DNA of 18,476 nt from Cryomorphaceae bacterium (GCA_013205365.1 JABMNC010000151.1:1-18476); one strand, 5' to 3'; positions 1 through 8,925 are shown, counted from the stretch's first letter. Numbers and translations: made by a program. Notes: generated by a model from the letters alone, not told the origin.

Positions 1-1302
1 CTCGTTTTTGGTGGGATTCTATGGCGCCGCAACCGCAAAGACGACCGCGACACGGTCGAACGTTTTGGGATTCCGAGCTTTGACATGGTGGTCGTTGACC
101 TCTATCCCTTTGAGGACACGGTTGCCTCAGGCGCTGCAGAAGAAGACATTATAGAAAAGATTGATATCGGCGGCATTTCGCTCCTAAGGGCTGCCGCCAA
201 AAATTTTGAGCACTGCTGGGTGGTAAGTTCCACTTCTCAATACGGCGAGGCGCTTGAACTGCTGCGTTCTCAGGGCGGAACCCTTACCATGGAGCAGCGC
301 AGGGCTTTTGCCGGCGCATCGTTTAGGGCCAGCCAGCATTACGATGCGCAGATTGCGGCATGGATGACCGGCAGCAACGAACCCTTTGCCGCCCTTCAGG
401 GTCCACGAATGGCCTTGCGCTACGGAGAAAATCCGCACCAAAAAGCCTGGTTTGTGGGCGATCTGAATGCGCGGCTCGAGCAACTTTGCGGCAAAGAATT
501 GAGCTACAACAACCTTTTGGACGTAGAGGCCGCGATGGACTACTGCCTCGATGGGCCCGACGCCACGGTAGCAATTATCAAGCACAACAACGCCTGCGGA
601 ATGGCCAGCCGTGCAACCTTGAGCGAAGCCTGGACTTCAGCCCTTTCGTCTGATCCCGTTTCTGCCTTTGGTGGGGTAATTGCCTGCAACCAAACGCTCG
701 ACCTGGCCACGGCAGAGAAAATGAACGAGCTCTTTTTTGAGGTGCTCCTGGCTCCAGACTTTGCGCCCGAAGCCTTGGCTCTGCTCCAGGGCAAAAAGAA
801 CCGGATTATGGCCAAAATCCGCCCTCAAAAATCGGCGGACTACCGACTGCGTTCCGCCATGAACGGACTACTGATTCAAGAGTGCGACCACCATAGGGAC
901 GGCTTGGACGATTTAAACGTCGCAACCAAAATAGCCCCCACTGAGGCAGAAAATCATGACCTGATTTATGCCTCGGCCATCAGCAAGCACACCAAGAGCA
1001 ACACCATTGTTCTGGTTAAAAATCGCCGGCTTTTAGCCTCTGGTACAGGGCAAACCTCACGGGTTGACGCCCTACAGCAGGCCATTCACAAGGCAAAATC
1101 ATTCGGAATTTCGTTGCAAGGTGCGGTTATGGCATCGGATGCATTTTTTCCTTTCCCGGATTGTGTCGAAATTGCACATCAAGAAGGAATTACAGCGGTC
1201 ATACAGCCAGGAGGTAGCGTTAAGGACGATTTAAGCGTTCAGTACTGCGATCAAAACCGCATGGCTATGGTTATGACTGGATTTCGTCACTTCAAACATT
1301 GA
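1..1302 (+). CDS. purH: Bifunctional AICAR transformylase / IMP cyclohydrolase PurH (5' partial)
   Basis: PurH catalyses the last two steps of de novo purine synthesis in the cytoplasm: formylation of AICAR by 10-formyl-THF, then cyclisation to IMP. The reading frame is open from base 1, so the N-terminus lies outside the window and the ATG at 85 is internal. Visible parts are the end of the MGS-like cyclohydrolase domain (DLYPF, then the IDIGGISLLRAAAKN motif) and the whole transformylase domain, with YGENPHQ near 421-441, the catalytic Lys-His pair in KHNNACG at 580-600, SGTGQTSRVDA, and SDAFFPFPD near the end. The C-terminus RHFKH is typical of Bacteroidota PurH. About 75 N-terminal residues are probably missing, judging from the usual family length. 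The stop lies 8 nt before mreB, so purH probably heads the cell-shape transcript, as I recall for related genomes. No defect is visible. Confidence 0.97.
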   Translation, partial: LVFGGILWRRNRKDDRDTVERFGIPSFDMVVVDLYPFEDTVASGAAEEDIIEKIDIGGISLLRAAAKNFEHCWVVSSTSQYGEALELLRSQGGTLTMEQRRAFAGASFRASQHYDAQIAAWMTGSNEPFAALQGPRMALRYGENPHQKAWFVGDLNARLEQLCGKELSYNNLLDVEAAMDYCLDGPDATVAIIKHNNACGMASRATLSEAWTSALSSDPVSAFGGVIACNQTLDLATAEKMNELFFEVLLAPDFAPEALALLQGKKNRIMAKIRPQKSADYRLRSAMNGLLIQECDHHRDGLDDLNVATKIAPTEAENHDLIYASAISKHTKSNTIVLVKNRRLLASGTGQTSRVDALQQAIHKAKSFGISLQGAVMASDAFFPFPDCVEIAHQEGITAVIQPGGSVKDDLSVQYCDQNRMAMVMTGFRHFKH

Positions 1303-1310
1303 ACTAGACT

Positions 1311-2339
1311 ATGGGATTATTTGACTTTCTTACCTACGACATCGCGATCGACCTCGGTACCGCGAACACCCTAATCATTCACAACGACAAGGTTGTCGTG
1401 GACGCTCCGTCCATTGTTGCCATGGATCGCGCGACCAATGCCATTCTTGCTATTGGCCACGAGGCGATGCAAATGCATGGAAAAACGCACGAAAACATTC
1501 GCACGGTTCGCCCCCTTAAGGACGGCGTTATTGCGGACTTCGTTGCCTCGGAGCACATGATTCGCGAAATGATCAAAAGCATTCCGGCACTTAAGAATAA
1601 GTGGTTTGCTCCGTCTTTGAGGATGGTCATTTGCATTCCAAGCGGAATTACCGAAGTCGAAAAGCGCGCCGTACGCGACTCGGCAGAGCACGCCAACGCC
1701 AAAGAAGTCTACCTCATTCACGAGCCAATGGCTGCTGCAATTGGTATCGGTGTTGATGTTCTTGAGCCCAAGGGGAACATGATTATTGACATCGGTGGCG
1801 GAACCACAGAAATTGCGGTCCTTGCCCTTGGCGGAATTGTCTGCGACAAGTCGATTAAAATTGCCGGCGATGTTTTTACCAACGACATAGCCTACTACAT
1901 GCGCACCCACCACAATCTGTATGTGGGAGACCGCACTGCCGAGCAGATCAAAATCAACGTGGGGTCCGCGCTAGAAAACCTACCCTCGCCTCCCGACGAC
2001 ATGAGCGTTCAGGGTCGTGATTTGGTCTCGGGCAAGCCCAAACAGGTCGATATTTCGCACCAAGAAATTGCGCGCGCACTCGACAAGTCGCTCATGCGAA
2101 TTGAAGAGGCCGTAATGGAGGCTTTGTCGCTAACGCCCCCTGAACTTTCTGCCGATATTTACAATTCAGGCATCTACATGGCCGGCGGCGGTTCGCTGCT
2201 TCGCGGACTCGACCAGCGCATCTCGGCACGCACCGACCTTCCCGTGTATGTGGCTGAAGATCCCCTTCGTGCGGTGGTTCGTGGGACCGGTATTGCGCTC
2301 AAGAACCTGGACAAGTACCGCACTCTTTTGATGCGATAA
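1311..2339 (+). CDS. mreB: Rod shape-determining actin homologue MreB
   Basis: MreB is a membrane-associated ATP-binding actin homologue that forms short filaments under the inner membrane and directs the elongasome for lateral wall growth. The protein has 342 residues, the usual family length. It shows the actin-fold motifs in order: phosphate-1 loop near residues 10-20 (AIDLGTANT), the connecting motif in HEPMAAAIG around residue 138, the phosphate-2 loop IIDIGGGTTEIAV around residue 160, and the adenosine motif YMAGGGSLLRGLD near residue 285. The ATG at 1311 begins with MGLFDFL, whose short amphipathic start could contact the membrane. It follows purH by 8 nt and precedes mreC by 3 nt, so co-transcription is likely. 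No Shine-Dalgarno sequence is evident, as is normal for the phylum. Confidence 0.98.
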   Translation: MGLFDFLTYDIAIDLGTANTLIIHNDKVVVDAPSIVAMDRATNAILAIGHEAMQMHGKTHENIRTVRPLKDGVIADFVASEHMIREMIKSIPALKNKWFAPSLRMVICIPSGITEVEKRAVRDSAEHANAKEVYLIHEPMAAAIGIGVDVLEPKGNMIIDIGGGTTEIAVLALGGIVCDKSIKIAGDVFTNDIAYYMRTHHNLYVGDRTAEQIKINVGSALENLPSPPDDMSVQGRDLVSGKPKQVDISHQEIARALDKSLMRIEEAVMEALSLTPPELSADIYNSGIYMAGGGSLLRGLDQRISARTDLPVYVAEDPLRAVVRGTGIALKNLDKYRTLLMR

Positions 2340-2342
2340 GTC

Positions 2343-3140
2343 ATGCAAAACATTCTGCGGTTTTTCATAAGGTACCGCATGGTTCTCTCTTTGCTGCTGC
2401 TTCAAACTTTGGGTTTGAGCTTGACCTACGCTCGGTCGCTCGCGCATGAAAACCTTTATTGGGCCCAGGTTTTACAGCGCCAAGCCCAATGGCGCGGATG
2501 GCTCAACGGCTGGGAAACCTACCTCAACCTAAGAGAAGAAAATTCCGCACTCATTGCGGAGTTGTCTAGGGTTCGCAGTGCCGCAGAGCCAGACAGCAGC
2601 AAACCGCCCGTGCAGGCCTATGAAGAATTTGGATTTGATTTTGTTCCTGGCCGATTGATGTTTATTGCCCACAATGGCGCCGAACCCTGGGGCCTGATTG
2701 ATGTCGGTAGTGATGCCGGGCTCAAGCCTCCCTTTGCCGTTCTAGGCAGCAGAGGCATCATTGGCATTGCCTATGAAACCACCGACGGATTCAGCCGCGT
2801 AACCCCACTCAGCCACCCGTCGATGCGGATTTCGGCCTCCGCCGAGCGCAGCGGGCACTTTGGTACGCTTCAGTGGCACAGCGCCAATGCTCGCTTCGCA
2901 GAATTCGTAGACGTAGCCTACGAGGCAGACCTCAAAAAAGGAGACCGAGTGGTCACCGACGCGCGGTCCGACCTTTTTCCGGCGGGATGGCTAATTGGAA
3001 CCATTGATCGGGTTTCTATTGATTCCACCCAGTTCACCAAAACTGCTTTGGTCCGCTTGGCGGCGGATCTTTATCGGCAGCAGGTGGTGATGGCCGCTGT
3101 GAGCATTCGCAAAGTAGAACGAGACAGCATCGCACCATGA
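2343..3140 (+). CDS. mreC: Rod shape-determining protein MreC
   Basis: MreC is a bitopic inner-membrane protein with a periplasmic beta domain that links MreB to PBP2 and RodA. The 265-residue product has a short cytoplasmic N-terminus, a hydrophobic segment at about residues 13-30 (MVLSLLLLQTLGLSLTY), then a charged helical stretch at about 35-80 likely to be the dimerising coiled coil. The C-terminal beta-rich domain includes IDVGSDAGLKPPFAVLG and GDRVVTDARSDLFPAGWLIG, which match the MreC core repeat pattern. The stop overlaps the mreD start by 4 nt (ATGA), indicating translational coupling. Identification rests on these motifs and on position between mreB and mreD. Nothing looks truncated. 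Confidence 0.95.
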   Translation: MQNILRFFIRYRMVLSLLLLQTLGLSLTYARSLAHENLYWAQVLQRQAQWRGWLNGWETYLNLREENSALIAELSRVRSAAEPDSSKPPVQAYEEFGFDFVPGRLMFIAHNGAEPWGLIDVGSDAGLKPPFAVLGSRGIIGIAYETTDGFSRVTPLSHPSMRISASAERSGHFGTLQWHSANARFAEFVDVAYEADLKKGDRVVTDARSDLFPAGWLIGTIDRVSIDSTQFTKTALVRLAADLYRQQVVMAAVSIRKVERDSIAP

Positions 3141-3646
3141 CGAGAATTGGTTCCTGGCTTAGCCTTATTTTTTGGGTTCTGATTGTGCAGCTTTTGGTTT
3201 TGAGCCAGATTGAGGTCAGCGGCTACCTAAGTCCCTACCTCTACCCCTTGGTAATTGTCTTGGCTCCCGCCAATTTTAATCGCTACGGACTACTCATTAT
3301 TGGCGCACTGATGGGACTTGCTATGGACTTTCACGAAGGAAGTGGCGGACTTCACCTGATGGCGACAAGTTTGCTCGCCTACATGCGGCCCTGGATGCTC
3401 AATGCCGTAATCCCGCGCGCCGCCGAGGAGCAGCTTCCCTTCGCCCCCCAGGATTTGGGCTTGGGCAAGTGGTTCACGCTGCTTCTGCTGTCCTTTGGTC
3501 TCCATCACGTTTGGCTCTTTCTCTGGGCCAGCCACGACGGGCACGTTTGGTCCTTGGTCCTTTTGCGAAGCCTAATCAATATTGTGGTCAGCGGATCCTT
3601 GGCCACTGCCATTGGATGGTTCTATCCCAAGTCCACTAAAGGATGA
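3137..3646 (+). CDS. mreD: Rod shape-determining membrane protein MreD
   Basis: MreD is a small polytopic inner-membrane partner of MreC in the elongasome. The 169-residue protein is highly hydrophobic, with about five predicted membrane spans spread through residues 7-160. The segment MDFHEGSGGLHLMATSLLAYMRPW around residues 55-78 resembles the conserved centre of Bacteroidota MreD. MreD sequences diverge quickly, so the assignment depends partly on position: it overlaps mreC upstream and mrdA downstream by 4 nt each, both through ATGA junctions. That arrangement suggests coupled translation of mreC, mreD and mrdA and a fixed stoichiometry. Confidence 0.92.
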   Translation: MTRIGSWLSLIFWVLIVQLLVLSQIEVSGYLSPYLYPLVIVLAPANFNRYGLLIIGALMGLAMDFHEGSGGLHLMATSLLAYMRPWMLNAVIPRAAEEQLPFAPQDLGLGKWFTLLLLSFGLHHVWLFLWASHDGHVWSLVLLRSLINIVVSGSLATAIGWFYPKSTKG

Positions 3647-5478
3647 TACGAAGTCGGATTCTTATTATCGGGGTCATCGTGGTCTTTGCCGTCTTTGCCC
3701 TGCGCCTGATCAACATTCAGCTCATTGACAAGCGGTACACGCTCGATGCGGCCAACAATGCCCAGAGAATTGAGAAGATTTATGCGCCGAGGGGCATAAT
3801 GCGCGACCGCAACGGAGTCGTTTTGGCTACCAACCAAATTGCCTACGACGTGGAGGTTATCTCGAACAGACTCAGCAACCTCGATACCGCAAGGCTGGCC
3901 GAGGTGCTGCAGGAGCCCCTGAGCAGCGTGCGCAAGCAGCTCAAAAAGGCGCGCATCCAGGCTCCCTACCGGCCCTTTGCAATCCTTAGGGGGCTGATGA
4001 TTAAGGATTACGCTGCCCTCCAAGAGAAGGTTAGCATTTTTGAAGGGGTTTCTATGCGCAAGCGGACCTTTAGAAAGTACCCCCAGGCCTACGGGGGCAA
4101 CGTTATGGGCTACGTTGGCGAGGTCAACGACTACGTAATGAAGAGCCACCCCGAGTACGACCTTGGGGACTACCTCGGGATTTCGGGCATTGAATCGTCT
4201 TATGAAGAGGAGCTTCGCGGAGTAAGCGGACGCAGGTACATCGTAGTTGACAACCGCAACCGCGACGTGGGCTCCTTTGCCAACGGTGAATACGACATGC
4301 AGCCTGTCATGGGGGCAGAGTTAACCTTAACCATTGACGCCAAACTTCAAGCCCTCGGAGAGGAGCTGATGCGGGGCAAGCGCGGCAGCATTGTGGCCAT
4401 CGAACCCAGTACGGGCGAAATTCTAGCCCTTATCTCGGCGCCGAACTACGACCCCAATGCCCTGGTTGGCCGCTACCGTTCTCAAAACTATACGGTGTTA
4501 TACCGCGATTCCATCAATAAGCCCCTCTACGATCGAGCCATTCTTGCCGAATACCCGCCAGGGTCTCCCTTCAAGATTTTAAATGCTTTAATCGGCCTGC
4601 AGGAGGGTGTGGTGACCAACGAAACGCAGTACACCTGCATCGACGGGTTTCACTTTGGATCTTTGCACGTGGGCTGCCACTGCAAGGCTGGCACGCTCGA
4701 TTTAAGGGGGTCCATAAGCAAGAGCTGCAACAACTACCACTGCCAAATTTTGAAAAAGGTCCTTGAAAAGTACCCGAGCGCGAGCCAGGGAATTGATTCT
4801 TGGCACCGGCACATTAAGAGCTTCGGCATGGGCGACTACTTAGGGGTTGACCTGCCAACGGGCCGCAAGGGCTTTGTACCCGACGGAAGCTACTTCAACA
4901 AAGTATACCAAAGCGACCGATGGAAGGCTCCTACGGTAATTTCTTTGGCCATTGGGCAAGGAGAGCTCGCCGTGACCCCCATACAGCTCGCCAATATGGT
5001 GGCCGCCGTAGCCAATCGTGGATGGTGGATTCGTCCGCATGTGGTGCGGGCCATCGACCAAAAAGCCATTAGCGACGAGCAGTACACCAAGGTCAATAAA
5101 ACCACCATTGATCCCAAACACTTTGAAGTGATCGTTGCAGGCATGAGTGATGTCTTTGAGTCAGGCACCGCGAGAGCCTCAAGGCTGGAGGGCCTGATGA
5201 TGGCTGGCAAAACCGGTACCGCGCAAAATCCGCACGGACAAGACCATTCCATTTTTACCTCTTTTGCACCCTTGAATAAGCCCAAAATAGCCATCGCCAT
5301 CATAGTCGAGAACGGCTACTGGGGATCTCGTTGGGCCGCGCCCATCGCAAGCCTAATGATGGAGTCCTACCTGCACGACTCCATTTCAAGACCCGATCTT
5401 TATCGCCGAATGGTCGAAGGCAGCCTAACTGGCGAGTACCGAGTAAATTCCGTGCAAACTGCACTGCCTCCCTACTGA
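3643..5478 (+). CDS. mrdA: Penicillin-binding protein 2 (class B transpeptidase)
   Basis: This is the class B PBP of the elongasome, which cross-links new peptidoglycan in the periplasm together with RodA. The 611-residue protein starts with one membrane anchor at about residues 4-24, followed by the PBP dimerisation/pedestal domain (APRGIMRDRNG near residue 48) and the transpeptidase domain. The three penicillin-binding motifs are intact: S308-P-F-K311, S361-C-N363 and K523-T-G525. Between the first two lies a Cys/His-rich loop (C332, H337, H342, C345, H346, C347), with C362 and C367 just beyond. A bound metal is possible because a zinc site near the active site has been described in Acinetobacter PBP2, but that is inference here. 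The start overlaps mreD by 4 nt, and rodA follows after 10 nt. Confidence 0.96.
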   Translation: MIRSRILIIGVIVVFAVFALRLINIQLIDKRYTLDAANNAQRIEKIYAPRGIMRDRNGVVLATNQIAYDVEVISNRLSNLDTARLAEVLQEPLSSVRKQLKKARIQAPYRPFAILRGLMIKDYAALQEKVSIFEGVSMRKRTFRKYPQAYGGNVMGYVGEVNDYVMKSHPEYDLGDYLGISGIESSYEEELRGVSGRRYIVVDNRNRDVGSFANGEYDMQPVMGAELTLTIDAKLQALGEELMRGKRGSIVAIEPSTGEILALISAPNYDPNALVGRYRSQNYTVLYRDSINKPLYDRAILAEYPPGSPFKILNALIGLQEGVVTNETQYTCIDGFHFGSLHVGCHCKAGTLDLRGSISKSCNNYHCQILKKVLEKYPSASQGIDSWHRHIKSFGMGDYLGVDLPTGRKGFVPDGSYFNKVYQSDRWKAPTVISLAIGQGELAVTPIQLANMVAAVANRGWWIRPHVVRAIDQKAISDEQYTKVNKTTIDPKHFEVIVAGMSDVFESGTARASRLEGLMMAGKTGTAQNPHGQDHSIFTSFAPLNKPKIAIAIIVENGYWGSRWAAPIASLMMESYLHDSISRPDLYRRMVEGSLTGEYRVNSVQTALPPY

Positions 5479-5488
5479 CACGCCTACG

Positions 5489-6772
5489 ATGAACCGCACG
5501 AACGCAACTCCCCTTGTTGGCAAACTTGACCTTATCAGCGTCGGCTTAGTGGTTTTTTTGGTGGTATTCGGCTGGCTCAATATTTTGGCGACGGTCACCC
5601 CCGTTGGCGATGAATTTCAGTGGAGCTGGGACCACGAAGCCGGCAAACAACTTCGGTTTATTGGCCTTGCGAGCTTTTTAATTCTAATCGTGCTCTTGGC
5701 AGACGCACGCCTGTTTGAATTTTTGGCATGGGCCGTCTATGGTTTTAGCCTGATACTCTTGGTCGCGGTATTATTTTTTGGTGTGGAACGCGGGGGCAAC
5801 AAATCCTGGCTCAACCTTGGTTCTTTTGGCCTGCAACCCTCGGAATTTGCCAAACTTGGCACTGCATTAATGGTGGCCCGCATCCTAGAGCGGGGCGGTT
5901 CTCCCATGCAAACCTGGCGCGGACGGCTCCTGCCCATGATTGTTGTGGCTGTGCCAATGATCCTCATTCTTTTGCAGCCAGACGCCGGGTCAGCACTGGT
6001 ATTCAGTTCGTTCCTTTTAGTGTTCTACTTCGCCGGAATGCCCTCCTACTACCTATTTGGAAGCATTGGAATCGGTGTAGTTTCTCTTTTAGCCTTGGCT
6101 TTGAGTCCAGAAACCATGCGCCTGCTCATTGGCTCCGTCTCGCTGCTAAGCCTTATCGTTTCTCGCGCCCGAAAGCGCATGCCGCTCATTCGATTGCTCA
6201 AGCACCCCGCGATTTGGCTGGGGATTGCAGCCCTAGCTTGGGCCAGTACCGTCAATCAAGTGTTTGAAAACGTGATGCAGCCCCACCAGCAAATTCGAAT
6301 CAAATTGCTGCTCGGTCAAGTGGACGACCCCAGCGCAGCCGGCTACCAAACGGCACAATCACTCATTGCAATTGGCTCCGGCGGACTTTTTGGCAAAGGC
6401 TACATGCAGGGAACCCAAACGCGCTTAAGGTTCGTTCCCGAGCAGACCACCGACTACATCTTTTGCACCGTTGGCGAAGAGTGGGGCTTTATCGGTTCCT
6501 TCCTCGTGCTTCTGGCTTTTGCAGGATTGATTATCAGGCTGACCTTGCTCGCACAGCGCCAAAAACACTCCTTTGGTCTTTACTTCGGATTAGCTATTGC
6601 CAGTATTCTCTTGGTGCACTTCACCGTCAACGTCGGAATGACCCTTGGCCTCATGCCCGTAATCGGCATACCCCTGCCCTTCTTTAGCTACGGAGGATCC
6701 TCCCTTTGGGCCTTTAGCCTAATGGTTTTTGTGTTTCTGCGCTGGGATGCCTACCGATGGGAAAGCCTCTAG
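5489..6772 (+). CDS. rodA: Rod-shape SEDS peptidoglycan glycosyltransferase RodA
   Basis: RodA is the SEDS-family glycosyltransferase that polymerises lipid II in the elongasome with PBP2. The protein has 427 residues and about ten membrane spans. It carries the family signature GLQPSEFAKLG near residue 113, the loop ending in FVPEQTTDYIF with the conserved catalytic aspartate at D322, GEEWGFIG just after, and the C-terminal GIPLPFFSYGGSS. It is longer than E. coli RodA because of a hydrophobic, partly basic segment at about residues 205-265 between the N- and C-terminal halves. Longer forms are usual in Bacteroidota as far as I recall. It ends the plus-strand operon and converges on the prolyl isomerase gene, with 19 nt between the two stops. 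Confidence 0.96.
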   Translation: MNRTNATPLVGKLDLISVGLVVFLVVFGWLNILATVTPVGDEFQWSWDHEAGKQLRFIGLASFLILIVLLADARLFEFLAWAVYGFSLILLVAVLFFGVERGGNKSWLNLGSFGLQPSEFAKLGTALMVARILERGGSPMQTWRGRLLPMIVVAVPMILILLQPDAGSALVFSSFLLVFYFAGMPSYYLFGSIGIGVVSLLALALSPETMRLLIGSVSLLSLIVSRARKRMPLIRLLKHPAIWLGIAALAWASTVNQVFENVMQPHQQIRIKLLLGQVDDPSAAGYQTAQSLIAIGSGGLFGKGYMQGTQTRLRFVPEQTTDYIFCTVGEEWGFIGSFLVLLAFAGLIIRLTLLAQRQKHSFGLYFGLAIASILLVHFTVNVGMTLGLMPVIGIPLPFFSYGGSSLWAFSLMVFVFLRWDAYRWESL

Positions 6773-6779
6773 GCCCCCC

Positions 6780-6792
6780 ATTGGTTCCCAAT
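6780..6792. other. Small inverted repeat between convergent genes
   Basis: ATTGG-TTC-CCAAT forms a 5-bp stem with a 3-nt loop in the 19-nt gap between the rodA stop and the stop of the convergent isomerase gene. It has no T tract on either side and the stem is short. It could be a weak bidirectional transcription barrier, but I would not call it a terminator. Confidence 0.25.
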
Positions 6793-8864
6793 CAATAGAA
6801 AGCGCCGCGGTTGTCCACAACCTTAGCCGACTGCATAAGGGACTGCAGAAGCATGCGCTGCGCATTGCTGCCTAATCGATTGTTTTCTGAGGCTACGTCA
6901 GCGGCTGACATGGAACTCGGGGCGTCAAATACGTTCACGAGCTTAACGCGATAGGCTCCGTTACTGCCTTCAATAATACCCGACGTGAAGCCAACGGCAT
7001 TGCCAGAGGCGATGCCCACTACCTTGGGCTCTCGACCCGTTGCCAAGTAGGGGGAGGCCATAGTAGCAGACGCATCAACCCACTCGGGCTTAGTCCTTAA
7101 CTTAAGACGCTCTGCCAAAACCCGCACCTTAGCGCGGTTAAGTGCCAGGGTCTTGAGGTCTTCCTTGACCGCGTCTAGCGATTTGTATCCCTCCTTATAA
7201 ATCGCCGTCAGTTGAACTACGCTGTATGACTTGTAGTTGTTATTTACCACGCTTACTTCGCCCACCTCGCGCTCCTCGTTGAAGATCCAGCGAACCACCT
7301 CGCGGTTGTCGTTCATCCCCGGAACCGAAGCATCAATGGCACGCACATTCCGAGCGGGCATAAGCGGTACACCCACCTTTATAGCGGCTTCCTCAGGCTT
7401 CATTCCACCCTGCAAAAGCTTGGCCAATTCACCAGCGCGAGCATAAACCTGCTGTTCAGACTCTGGACTTACCATTACTCTGCGAACCACCTCTGCAAGA
7501 CGAAGAGCCGGACGGCCTCCCTTTTGGCCCACTACCTGCACCACGTGAAAGCCGAATTCGGTACTGACCACGTCAATGCTACCATTGGACTTCTCGAAAC
7601 AGAAGGACTCAAAAGCGGGCGTCATTTGACCCGGCTGAAACCAACCCAAGTCTCCATCGTTGGATGCCGCCACCACGTCGTTACTGAACTGCTTGCTCAA
7701 ATCACTGAACGAACCGCCTGCCTTGACAAGGCTAAGAATGCTGTCGGCTAAACGCTCTGCTTCTTGGTAGCTGCGGGTGGCCTGAGAGCGCTCCGCTCCA
7801 GCAAAACCAATAAGTATATGCTTCGCGCGAGCTGAATCGGGCAAGGAGGCGCGGCCCATTACCTTGGCAATGCGGTAGAGGTCGCCTTCTTGCACGGGTT
7901 CTGACACAAAACCAGAGGGCTTGCCCTGAACAAACGGAAGCAGCGTTGGACTGATGGACGACTCGGGGCGCAGGGTAATTGGCACAAAGACGTCAGTATT
8001 CGCTGCAGCAAAGGCGCTGTCGTCAATAGACGCGGCAAAATCAATCGCAATTTTCAGGAGTTCTTCGCGCGTTTTGGCAAGATCCTGGTCTGTAGGGACC
8101 AAGGCAAAATCAGCGACAAGAGCATCCCTGAGCGGCGTGGTTATTTTGAAGTTCGACTTGTATTCCTCATAAAGCGCCTTGTAGTCTTCGTCGCTCGCTA
8201 CCGCATCGCTATCCTTGACGTCAGAGACCGACATAAAGTCCACCTGCATCTGCAGTTGACGGTTGTTGCGGGAGTTTTGAGCAATCTGGATGCTCACTGG
8301 CATGCGCATTCCCGCAGCCACAGCATCGTTAATCTTACTGCTCATCGTTTGGTTCTTAACATCCTTCTCGTAGGCGACCCAACTGTCCCATTGGGCGGCT
8401 GCCTCTGGAGAGCTCTCGCGCTGGTCGCGAAGGTTTTGAAGGGCACTTCGCAGCAAATCAGGACGAAATTGGCCTGTATTGGGATCCTGTAGTCCTTGCA
8501 TTTCGCGAACGGACGGCGTCATTTCGATCACCCTACCCAATTCTTCGGTCGTTACCATAAAGCCCAGGTCGGCCATAGGCTCGATCAAAAGGCGCTCATT
8601 GAGAATATTGTTCCAAACCAGCTCACTCAGCTGGAGTGGCGATGCCTGACTGTACTGGGGATTTTGGCGCAGTGCCTCAACTTCTTTATTGAACTCGATG
8701 TAGGAAACCTTGGTTCCCTCGACGCGGCCCACCAGGTCGCGGTCGCCTTGAAAAAGCATACTCCCGGAGGTCATGAAGTCCGTAAGGACAAAGGCCACCA
8801 AAGAAAGTCCGATTACTGCAACAACAAGGCCAGAACGGCTGCGAATTGATTCAAAAAGTCCCAT
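6792..8864 (-). CDS. Membrane-anchored PpiC/SurA-type peptidyl-prolyl isomerase (PpiD-like)
   Basis: This is a periplasmic folding chaperone/isomerase of 690 residues with PpiD-like architecture. It has a short cytoplasmic N-terminus, one membrane anchor at about residues 11-30 (GLVVAVIGLSLVAFVLTDF), a SurA-like N-terminal chaperone region (VGRVEGTKVSYIEFNKEVEALR at about 46-67), and a parvulin PpiC domain at about residues 345-447. The parvulin domain keeps its typical motifs: AKHILIGF, AGGSFSDLSKQFSND, DGDLGWFQPGQM and FGFHVVQV, so it is probably catalytically competent. The roughly 240 residues after it are less conserved. It probably helps fold proteins crossing the periplasm, including outer-membrane proteins, but its substrates cannot be inferred from sequence. 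It lies 61 nt downstream of the CNNM/CBS gene, behind a candidate promoter of its own. Confidence 0.92.
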   Translation of the reverse strand: MGLFESIRSRSGLVVAVIGLSLVAFVLTDFMTSGSMLFQGDRDLVGRVEGTKVSYIEFNKEVEALRQNPQYSQASPLQLSELVWNNILNERLLIEPMADLGFMVTTEELGRVIEMTPSVREMQGLQDPNTGQFRPDLLRSALQNLRDQRESSPEAAAQWDSWVAYEKDVKNQTMSSKINDAVAAGMRMPVSIQIAQNSRNNRQLQMQVDFMSVSDVKDSDAVASDEDYKALYEEYKSNFKITTPLRDALVADFALVPTDQDLAKTREELLKIAIDFAASIDDSAFAAANTDVFVPITLRPESSISPTLLPFVQGKPSGFVSEPVQEGDLYRIAKVMGRASLPDSARAKHILIGFAGAERSQATRSYQEAERLADSILSLVKAGGSFSDLSKQFSNDVVAASNDGDLGWFQPGQMTPAFESFCFEKSNGSIDVVSTEFGFHVVQVVGQKGGRPALRLAEVVRRVMVSPESEQQVYARAGELAKLLQGGMKPEEAAIKVGVPLMPARNVRAIDASVPGMNDNREVVRWIFNEEREVGEVSVVNNNYKSYSVVQLTAIYKEGYKSLDAVKEDLKTLALNRAKVRVLAERLKLRTKPEWVDASATMASPYLATGREPKVVGIASGNAVGFTSGIIEGSNGAYRVKLVNVFDAPSSMSAADVASENNRLGSNAQRMLLQSLMQSAKVVDNRGAFY

Positions 8865-8885
8865 AACTACATATAAATAAGGTCG

Positions 8886-8916
8886 CGAATATACAACCGG
8901 TAAAGGGCTCCACGAA
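8886..8916 (-). promoter_or_regulatory. Candidate Bacteroidota promoter for the prolyl isomerase gene
   Basis: On the minus strand, TTCG (8916-8913) is separated by exactly 19 nt from TATATTCG (8893-8886). The Bacteroidota consensus is TTTG, about 19 nt, TAnnTTTG; both elements differ from it by one T-to-C change. The -7 element ends 21 nt before the ATG, which predicts a leader of about 17 nt. The correct spacing supports the call; the two mismatches weaken it. Confidence 0.45.
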
Positions 8917-8920
8917 GCCC
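8905..8920 (-). terminator. Weak hairpin after the CNNM/CBS gene
   Basis: GGGCT and AGCCC form a 5-bp stem with a 6-nt loop starting 5 nt after the TAA of the upstream gene. Only three T residues follow on the minus strand, so termination would be weak. The hairpin also overlaps the -33 element of the candidate promoter, so it may have no role of its own. Confidence 0.25.
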
Positions 8921-8925
8921 AAAAA

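Noticed and set aside
1371..1913. 180-codon open frame on the minus strand inside mreB
   Set aside because: It is antisense to a highly conserved gene, has no recognisable domain, and such open frames are expected opposite this codon usage.
3622..4149. 175-codon minus-strand open frame across mreD and mrdA
   Set aside because: It lies opposite two well-supported genes with conserved motifs and has no start context or family resemblance.
6773..6791. Bidirectional terminator between rodA and the isomerase gene
   Set aside because: Only a 5-bp stem is present, with no T tract on either strand.
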